Source of the DNA: Pseudomonadota bacterium
GTDB taxonomy: Bacteria > Desulfobacterota > Desulfovibrionia > Desulfovibrionales > Desulfovibrionaceae
Length of the DNA: 64,000 nt
Direction: 5' to 3'
Assembly: GCA_023411815.1 (NCBI GenBank)
Contig: JAEYOJ010000034.1
Location: forward strand, 24,836 to 88,835
Made by a program: the position numbers and the translations under genes. The notes beneath the pieces were generated by a model, which was not told the origin of the DNA, ran no database searches, and worked only from the letters and a program-made list of their open reading frames with translations. Positions 58,453-64,000 of the stretch are shown here, in pieces. The first letter of the stretch is position 1. Each line of letters opens with the position of its first letter.

Positions 58453-60183
58453 TTATTCCCCGTCCTCGGACTGGCCCAGGAACTTCCTGTCCATGGCGCT
58501 GAGCAGCAGGTGCCCGCCCTCGATGTTGGGCGGCACGGGCAGGCCGCGCGCGGCCATGATCCGCTGCGCTTCGTAGGAGCGCTGGCCCGAGTTGCAGAAG
58601 AGCACCAGCGGCTCTTCCGACTCGACTTCCTCCAGGCGCGCGGCGATCTCCTCGCTGGGGATGTTCCGCCACCTGTCGCCGAACTTCTCGACATACGGCG
58701 CGGCGTTGGACGCGCCACGCACGTCCAGCACCTTGAACTTGCCGGCCGCGAAGTCGCGCAGGAACGCGTCCATGGGCATGGCCGCGTTGCGGCCGTCCAC
58801 GACGTTCTGCACCACGTTGGCCGCGGCGTTGAGGATGTCCATGGCCTGCGCATAGGGCGGCGCGTAGGCCACTTCCAGGTTGGACACGTCCTCCAGGGTC
58901 GCCCCGAAGCGCATTGCCGCGGCCACGGCGTCCACGCGCGCCTTGACCGCGTCGCCGTTGGCGCCGAAGGCTTCGATGCCCAGCACCTTGCGCGTGGCGC
59001 GGTCGGCGATGATCTTCAGGTACATGATCTTGGCCGTGGGATAGAAGTGCGCCCGGTCGTGCATGGACACCGTGGCCGAGGCCGGGGCGAGGTTGGCCTC
59101 CAGGGCCTGGGCCTCGGTCAAGCCCGCGCGTGCCACGCCGGCCTCGAAGGCCTTCATGCAGAAGCTGCCAAGCACGGGCGGGAATTCGGCGTGGCCGCCG
59201 GTCACGTTGGCCGCGATGATACGGCCCTGGCGGTTGGCCATGGAGCCCAGCGGCATATGGACCGTATTGCCGCTCAGGGCATGGGGCAGTTCCACGCAGT
59301 CGCCGCCGGCGAAGATGTTCGGGTCCGAGGTGCGCATGCGCCGGTCCACGAGCAGGCCGCCGAAGCGGCCTACGGCCAGGCCTGCCTTGCGCGCCAGCTC
59401 CGTGTTGGGGCGCGCCCCCACGGCCAGGATGACCATCTGGCAGTCCAGCCGCTTGCCCGAGGCCGTCTCCAGGGCCTGCACGCCGTTCTCGGCATCGCCC
59501 ACGATGCGCGCGGCGCGTTCGCCTGTCAGGATGGTCACTCCGCCCGCCGTGAAGGAGTTCTCCACCAGTTTGGCCATGTCCGGTCCCAGGGATTGCGGCA
59601 GGACGTGCGGCTGCATCTCGATGACCGTGGTCTGGATGCCCCACAGGTCCGTAAGGGCCTCGGCCATTTCCAGGCCTATGGCTCCGCCGCCCACGATGAC
59701 GGCGCTCTCGACCTGGCCGCGCTGCACGCTCTCCTTGATCAGCTGGGCCTGGTGCAGGTTGGCCACGGCCGTGACGCCCGGCAGGTCGCGGCCTTCGATG
59801 GGCGGGATGACCGGCGTGCTGCCCGTGGCCAGCACGAGCGCGTCGTAGTCCAGCCAGGATTCCTGGCCACCTTTCAGGTCCTTGATGCGCACGCGCCGGC
59901 CGGCCCGGTCGATCTCCAGGGCCTCGGTCTGGGCGAGGGCGCGCACCCGCTTGGCATGTTCGAAGAACGGCACGTCGCGCCGCGCGTGGTAGGCCGTGGA
60001 CAAGAGGCCGTCCAGGTCGGCCACGTCGCCGCCCACGTAGTAGGGAATGCCGCAGCCGCCGTAGGAAATGTAGCTGTCGCGGTCGAGCATGACGATGTCG
60101 GCTTCGGGATCGAGCCGCCTGGCGCGGCAGGCGACCTTGGGGCCGAGGGCCACCGCGCCGACGATGACGATTCTGCGTGGCAT
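58453..60183 (-). CDS. CoA-disulfide/persulfide reductase fused to rhodanese
   Basis: The 576-residue flavoprotein has an N-terminal FAD motif (IVIVGAVALGPK, 5-16; an unusual GxG spacing), active Cys44 in YISYGGCGIPYYVGG, a second dinucleotide fold VIVGGGAIGLEMAEALTDL (near 162-180), a dimerisation domain (about 325-450) and a C-terminal rhodanese domain (about 465-576) with catalytic C530 in LVLFCNSGQRSYE. This is the CDR-Rhd (Npsr-like) type that reduces CoA persulfide or disulfide with NAD(P)H. ATG 60183 has AGGAG 11 bases upstream. It is 35 bases after the YkgJ-type gene, and probably an operon with it. Confidence 0.9.
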   Translation of the reverse strand: MPRRIVIVGAVALGPKVACRARRLDPEADIVMLDRDSYISYGGCGIPYYVGGDVADLDGLLSTAYHARRDVPFFEHAKRVRALAQTEALEIDRAGRRVRIKDLKGGQESWLDYDALVLATGSTPVIPPIEGRDLPGVTAVANLHQAQLIKESVQRGQVESAVIVGGGAIGLEMAEALTDLWGIQTTVIEMQPHVLPQSLGPDMAKLVENSFTAGGVTILTGERAARIVGDAENGVQALETASGKRLDCQMVILAVGARPNTELARKAGLAVGRFGGLLVDRRMRTSDPNIFAGGDCVELPHALSGNTVHMPLGSMANRQGRIIAANVTGGHAEFPPVLGSFCMKAFEAGVARAGLTEAQALEANLAPASATVSMHDRAHFYPTAKIMYLKIIADRATRKVLGIEAFGANGDAVKARVDAVAAAMRFGATLEDVSNLEVAYAPPYAQAMDILNAAANVVQNVVDGRNAAMPMDAFLRDFAAGKFKVLDVRGASNAAPYVEKFGDRWRNIPSEEIAARLEEVESEEPLVLFCNSGQRSYEAQRIMAARGLPVPPNIEGGHLLLSAMDRKFLGQSEDGE

Positions 60184-60218
60184 ATGGGGGAAGGCTCCTG
60201 TTAGTGGACGAGTGGATA

Positions 60219-60905
60219 TCAGGGCTTCCAGAGGGCTCTTCCGGGGCCCAGGCCCTGCTTCTTGCTGCGAATGACTTGATACGTCCTGCTGTCCTTGCGC
60301 ACAAGGGTCAGACCCAGGGCGGGCAAGGTGGCCAGAACGTCCCGTCCGAGAATGAGGTCCAGCTCGTCGATCATTGCGCCGGCCTTCTGCACGAGCAGGG
60401 CGCGCAGGCTGCGGTCGTACTCGGCCAGGGCGGCCAGCTCCCTGACGGCGTTGGCCTTGCCGTCCACGGCCTGCTCGGCCAGTTCGAGGACCTTGGAGTA
60501 CGGGCACTTGGCTTCGTGCTCGGCGATGATGGCGCCCAGGCCGCTTTCTGGCGGAAAGAGGCTGGCGCGTGTGAGGCGGTCCTTGTCGTAAATCTTTTCG
60601 AGCTGCTCCGTGTTCCAGCAGAACAGCGCCTGGCACTCGACAGGCCGGCACTCGTAGATGCGGCAGTAATGTGTCGTGTCCAGGAAGCGGCAGATCCAGG
60701 ACTTCCCCTGGCCCTTGATCTTGATGATTTCGCTGCCCAAAGGCAGCACCTGGTCCCGGATAGGGTCAAAAGCCAGTTCGCCCTTGCGCAGCGTGACAAT
60801 ATCCCTGCGCTTGAGCAGGCCCTTGTCCACCAACGCGAAATCCTGTGCATGCAAACTTGGGCCACCCTTGCGGCAGCATGTCCCGCAACGCTTGCAACTG
60901 TCCAT
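60219..60905 (-). CDS. YkgJ-type zinc/iron-chelating Cys-cluster protein
   Basis: The 228-residue protein begins MDSCKRCGTCCRKGGPSLH, the Cys cluster of the YkgJ/CxxCxxCC family (C4, C7, C10, C11), with further Cys in WICRFLDTTHYCRIYECRPVECQALFC, which together bind a metal or Fe-S centre. C-terminal residues (about 130-225) are helical and specific to this member. Function is unknown. ATG 60905 is preferred; an upstream in-frame ATG at 60935 is possible. The CoA-disulfide reductase gene follows 35 bases downstream. Confidence 0.85.
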   Translation of the reverse strand: MDSCKRCGTCCRKGGPSLHAQDFALVDKGLLKRRDIVTLRKGELAFDPIRDQVLPLGSEIIKIKGQGKSWICRFLDTTHYCRIYECRPVECQALFCWNTEQLEKIYDKDRLTRASLFPPESGLGAIIAEHEAKCPYSKVLELAEQAVDGKANAVRELAALAEYDRSLRALLVQKAGAMIDELDLILGRDVLATLPALGLTLVRKDSRTYQVIRSKKQGLGPGRALWKP

Positions 60906-61006
60906 GGCAATCCATCCGGCGCCGGCCTGGGCCACGCCGCGTGTTGAGAGTCCTTGGGGTCGGTTCCTAGGCAGGACTCTTCAATGCCATAAGACTCCCC
61001 GCCCTG

Positions 61007-61441
61007 TCACGGCATAGCACCGGCCCTGGGCTGCCCGATCCCGCCGCGTACCCAGCCCGCGAACCACAGTCCGAGCAGGACCAGCTCGACCACACCGTCC
61101 AGCAGGTAGATGGGCGAAATGACGCCCGTTGCGGCATAGCCGATCTCCACCACGGCCAGGGCCAGGGCCGAACCGACGCCCAGGGCCATTTCCTGCAGGC
61201 CGATGCGCCGGCGTATCGCGGCCAAGCCGAGCACCGAACCGATGACTATGACCAGCGCGCCCACGGTGCGCACAAGCCATATGTCCGTCTTGGGCCCGGT
61301 CACGGCCATGAACGAGTGGATGTCCACCAGGCTCCACAGTCCGGTCAGCACGTACCAGACGCCCTGCGCTCCGGCCGCCAGCCTGCTCAGGTCCGTTCTT
61401 TCCAGCCATCGCCTCAAGCTGTCTTGCGCGTTTCCTTTCAT
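61007..61441 (-). CDS. Small four-helix membrane protein
   Basis: The 144-residue protein is hydrophilic at the start (residues 1-25) and then has helices at about 25-45 (GAQGVWYVLTGLWSLVDI), 55-75 (LVRTVGALVIVIGSVLGLAAI), 82-105 (LQEMALGVGSALALAVVEIG) and 112-132 (PIYLLDGVVELVLLGLWFAG). I do not recognise the family beyond a DoxX/DUF-like small membrane protein. The start at 61441 lacks a good ribosome site. It is 101 bases upstream of the YkgJ gene on the same strand. Confidence 0.75.
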   Translation of the reverse strand: MKGNAQDSLRRWLERTDLSRLAAGAQGVWYVLTGLWSLVDIHSFMAVTGPKTDIWLVRTVGALVIVIGSVLGLAAIRRRIGLQEMALGVGSALALAVVEIGYAATGVISPIYLLDGVVELVLLGLWFAGWVRGGIGQPRAGAMP

Positions 61442-61702
61442 GTGCGATCCCCGCCGTCTGGCTCATGAGCCCATGTGTATTAATTTCATACCGGCCACGG
61501 GGCAGCATACATCATATAGGCCACAAGCCCAAGGGTTTACTCTGCAAGGGCTTACTCTTTGGAGGACAGCCGGTCGGCGCGAAACCTACCGCAAAGGTCG
61601 AATCCGTCCGATGGCAGCCTCCCCCCGCTTATCCGTATGGTGCGAGAACGGAAAGGCGGCTGAATCGACCAATCGTGCGACCGAACCCAAAGGAGGCATG
61701 CC

Positions 61703-62026
61703 ATGGCCAAGGCCAATGAGATGTTCCAGTGCCAGATGCACTACTGCGGCTACGTCTACAATCCGGATGAAGGCGACCCCAAGCGCGGGATCAAGTCCGG
61801 CACGAAATTCGGCGAACTGCCCGACGACTGGACCTGCCCGTTCTGCGGCGCCGAGAAGAAGGACTTCAAACCCCTGGCCGGCCCTGGTTCCGTGCTGTGG
61901 GAGAACGTGCGCAACTGGCCGGGCCTCAAAGAGAAGCAATGGGATGAGATCGAAAAGCGCATAGCGAGCGGTGACGTGCAAGGCTATGCCCCGGTGGCGC
62001 AGCGAGCGAAAGGCAAGATGGTCTGA
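61703..62026 (+). CDS. Rubredoxin with Cys-x4-Cys knuckle and C-terminal extension
   Basis: The 107-residue product has a rubredoxin domain at about 7-58: C10-QMHY-C15-GYVYNPDEGD and C45-PF-C48-GAEKKDF. The first knuckle has four residues between the Cys instead of two, as described for the second rubredoxin of Desulfovibrio desulfuricans. The C-terminal 45 residues (LWENVRNWPGLKEKQWDEIEKR...) are a helical extension of unknown use. It is a one-electron carrier, probably for oxygen or peroxide reduction. AAAGGAGG is 6 bases before ATG. The mini-HU gene follows after 65 bases. Confidence 0.9.
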   Translation: MAKANEMFQCQMHYCGYVYNPDEGDPKRGIKSGTKFGELPDDWTCPFCGAEKKDFKPLAGPGSVLWENVRNWPGLKEKQWDEIEKRIASGDVQGYAPVAQRAKGKMV

Positions 62027-62091
62027 GAAACGTCCATATGGCCAACAGGCGAGAAACCCAACGCACGCCAAGCGTCGGGAAAGGAGCAGCC

Positions 62092-62358
62092 ATGGAAGAG
62101 CGAGCGAAAGCCCAGGATATCCTGTACTCGGACAAACCCCTGAAGGACTTCCTGTCCGTATATCTCATGAAGGGCCTGCCGGATGCCTTCAGCACCACGG
62201 ACGATGCCAAAACCGCCGTACATCTTGTCCTGGCCGGACTGGCCAAGCATGTCGAGAAGTGCGGCAACGAACGCATCGAAGGCGTGGGCGAGTTCTCCTG
62301 CAAGGAAGGCGGCATCATTTTCAAGCCCGATCCCGGCTTCCGGGGGCTCATAGAGTAG
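62092..62358 (+). CDS. Mini-HU-like DNA-binding protein (3)
   Basis: The 88-residue product starts MEERAKAQDILYSDKPLKDF. Residues about 17-55 form the helical region (FLSVYLMKGLPDAFSTTDDAKTAVHLVLAGLAKHVEK) and the end GNERIEGVGEFSCKEGGIIFKPDPGFRGL gives the beta hairpin of HU without the long arm. It resembles the two small proteins at 12018-12485. AAAGGAG is 7 bases before ATG 62092. It is probably cotranscribed with the rubredoxin. Confidence 0.72.
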   Translation: MEERAKAQDILYSDKPLKDFLSVYLMKGLPDAFSTTDDAKTAVHLVLAGLAKHVEKCGNERIEGVGEFSCKEGGIIFKPDPGFRGLIE

Positions 62359-62597
62359 TCTGCAGGAAAACGCGTGCTCGGAGCAGGCTGATCGACCCGC
62401 CGTGCACCCGCGACTCAGCCGGGATCGGATACTGCTCGGCCGGAACCCACGGGTGCGCGCATTCGTGCTGACGGATGCCGCGCATCCGACGGAACTTCAT
62501 CCCTCGCACGGTCCTCCCCGAGCGGACCGCCAGGCCCGGGTGCGCGGCCGCGCCTTTTGAGGGAGGCGTCACAACCACGGGGGCGGCAGGAGACGTC

Positions 62598-63425
62598 ATG
62601 AGCCGCGGCCTGGCCTTGGTGGGCACCTCGGGCTGGCAGTACGACCATTGGAAGGGCCTTTTCTACCCCTCCCGTCTGCCCAAGGCCCAGTGGTTCTTCT
62701 ACTATGCGGCGCGCTTCGCCACGGTGGAGGTCAACAACACCTTCTACCGCCTGCCAACCGCCGAAACCTTCGAGCGTTGGCGGGAGCAGGCTCCGTCGAG
62801 GTTCGTCTACGCCCTCAAGTACAGCCGCTTCGCCACGCACCAGAAGCGGCTCCTGGAGCCGGACAAGCACCTGACACCGTTCCTGTCGCGGGCACGCCTG
62901 CTGGGCGATCTTCTCGGGCCGCTGCTCGTGCAGCTTCCCCCCACCATGCGCCTCAACCTGCCCAGACTGGAGGCCTTCCTGGCCACGGCCCCGCCCGGTC
63001 TGCGCTGGGCCGTGGAGTTCCGCAATGGGGACTGGCTCGTGCCCGACGTCCTGGACCTGTTGCGCCGCCACGGCGCGGCCCTGGTGGTGCATGACAAGAT
63101 ACCCGGCCACGTGGACGAGGCCACGGCCGGCTTCGTCTACTATCGTTTCCACGGGGGCGGCTTCGACGGCGGGTACGATCCCGACACCCTGGCGCTGCAT
63201 GCGATGCGCATGGCCGCCCACGCGGCCGCGGGCCGGGACGTATACGCCTACTTCAACAACGACCTGGGCGGGCATGCGGTGCATGACGCCCGCGCCCTTC
63301 TGCGCCTGCTGGGCGAACTGAAGGTCAGTACCGGCGGCACCGCCGTCAAGGCGCACGGCCTGGCCGCAACGGAGAGCGTATGGCCCACTCTGTCCGCGCG
63401 TATCGGCCCTCGGGCTCGAGGGTGA
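62598..63425 (+). CDS. DUF72 family protein
   Basis: The 275-residue protein has the DUF72 TIM-barrel pattern: GTSGWQYDHWKGLFYP (11-26), ATVEVNNTFYRLPTAETFERW (near 50), RFVYALKYSRFATHQKRLL (near 78), PTMRLNLPRLEAFL and a final ARDVYAYFNND-like AGRDVYAYFNNDLGGHAVHDA. Function is uncharacterised (a possible endonuclease or repair link has been suggested for the family). ATG 62598 has AGGAGA 5 bases upstream. It is convergent with the symporter gene at the right edge. Confidence 0.88.
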   Translation: MSRGLALVGTSGWQYDHWKGLFYPSRLPKAQWFFYYAARFATVEVNNTFYRLPTAETFERWREQAPSRFVYALKYSRFATHQKRLLEPDKHLTPFLSRARLLGDLLGPLLVQLPPTMRLNLPRLEAFLATAPPGLRWAVEFRNGDWLVPDVLDLLRRHGAALVVHDKIPGHVDEATAGFVYYRFHGGGFDGGYDPDTLALHAMRMAAHAAAGRDVYAYFNNDLGGHAVHDARALLRLLGELKVSTGGTAVKAHGLAATESVWPTLSARIGPRARG

Positions 63426-63467
63426 CGCCTGACCGCCTCCTGAATTTCCTGTTCTCCAGGCCCTGCC

Positions 63468-64000
63468 TCAGTAGTTCCGCCAGCAGTACTCGGCGTGCTC
63501 GGCGTCGTGGCTGGTGACGAGCGCCACGCCCACGGCCAGGAGCAGGGAGAAGGGCAGGGCCACGATGTTGGGGTCCAGCCACTGCAGCAAAAAGACCCGG
63601 AGCCCTTGGCCGCGTCGGCCACCAGGGTGGCCTTGCCGGTCAGGGCCTGGCACAGGCCGACTGCCTTGGCCACGGATTCGAACACGAACAGCAGCCAGAA
63701 CATGGAGAGGCCGAAGCCGCCGAGCATGGAAGCCACGGCCGCGGGCCGGCTCATGCGCTTCCAGTAGAGCCCCAGGAAGTAGACCGGCAGGAACGTCGCG
63801 GCGCACAGGCCGAAGAAGAAGGCCGTGGCCTTGGCTATGACCGACTCGGGCAGGAACAGCGCCCACACCAGGCCCATGGCGATGGTCACGATGACGCCCC
63901 ACTGCGTGCCCTTGATGGACTCCTGCTTGCCGAACCCGAGGCCCTTCTCCAGCACGTCGCGGCCGATGGACGTGCCGCCCGCGTGGTACTGCGAGGACAG
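63468..64000 (-). pseudogene. Sodium:solute symporter (SSS family) 3' part, frameshifted
   Basis: The C-terminal part runs in from the right edge in one frame (GTQWGVIVTIAMGLVWALFL, LCAATFLPVYFLGLYWKRMSR, LVADAAKG) and then continues after about 63595-63606 in another (RVFLLQWLDPNIVALPFSLLLAVG..., ending EYCWRNY and stop). A single missing base in GGCTCCGGGTC would restore one frame. Both halves fit an SSS-family membrane permease without a gap, so the shift is the only lesion. It may be a sequencing error, a true pseudogene or a phase-variable site. Confidence 0.8.

Noticed and set aside
58363..60204. Long plus-strand open frame antisense to the CoA-disulfide reductase gene
   Set aside because: Shadow of a strongly supported gene; no ribosome site and no family resemblance.

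Overview
The window is a GC-rich, gene-dense chromosomal segment that reads like a sulfate-reducing deltaproteobacterium of the Desulfovibrio type. The indications are a cytochrome c/molybdopterin oxidoreductase operon, a rubredoxin with the Cys-x4-Cys spacing reported for desulfovibrios, DsrE-like and CoA-disulfide-reductase/rhodanese sulfur proteins, a ferredoxin-type 2-oxoacid oxidoreductase, a MoeA-periplasmic-binding-protein fusion, and sigma-54 regulation. The organism assignment is an inference from gene content. I see no rRNA, tRNA, CRISPR array, transposase or phage module.

Layout. 1-3300: leftward respiratory operon (cytochrome c, Tat-exported molybdopterin subunit, 4Fe-4S subunit running off the left edge) with a sigma-54-type promoter, facing the divergent sigma-54 activator at 3302. 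5057-8161: a VPLPA-CTERM exported protein, a DMT permease, a TrpF-like protein lacking the catalytic Cys, and a DUF3243 protein. 8746-11964: Gfo/Idh/MocA oxidoreductase divergent from lpxB, then a TPR protein. 12018-16795: two mini-HU proteins, aguA-aguB (agmatine to putrescine) and the MoeA-PBP fusion. 16968-21111: glk, an HDOD protein overlapping a kinase without phosphoacceptor His, and a small tautomerase. 21226-25427: DUF389 and PAP2 membrane proteins, then an alcohol dehydrogenase/SRPBCC pair. 25862-31527: CgeB-like glycosyltransferase, rsmB, DUF116, fmt, def. 31728-34237: TSUP permease, DUF1206 protein, DUF360-type membrane protein. 34507-37991: an Lrp-type regulator translationally coupled to putA. 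38741-41793: a TRAP transporter behind an AT-rich region with a sigma-54-like site. 42402-49790: hybrid histidine kinase, HTH/Zn-ribbon regulator, serB, lipoprotein, nitroreductase-like protein, AI-2E family permease, unknown protein, thermonuclease. 50005-57878: ferritin-like protein, membrane protein, lipoprotein, ArsD-like protein, rubrerythrin-like protein, korA-korB, and an exported thioredoxin/peroxiredoxin pair. 58014-64000: DsrE-like protein, CoA-disulfide reductase-rhodanese, YkgJ-type protein, small membrane protein, rubredoxin, a third mini-HU, DUF72, and a frameshifted sodium:solute symporter at the right edge.

The most unusual structural signal is a dispersed two-hairpin repeat with eight copies. 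Seven of them sit 15-27 bases after a stop codon, all in the same orientation relative to that gene, so it looks like a mobile 3'-UTR module. A second, roughly 100-base repeat occurs twice. Other points worth a second look are the sigma-54 promoter/activator pairing with a cysteine-rich PAS sensor, the catalytically altered TrpF-like and kinase proteins, and the three beta-arm-less HU-like proteins.
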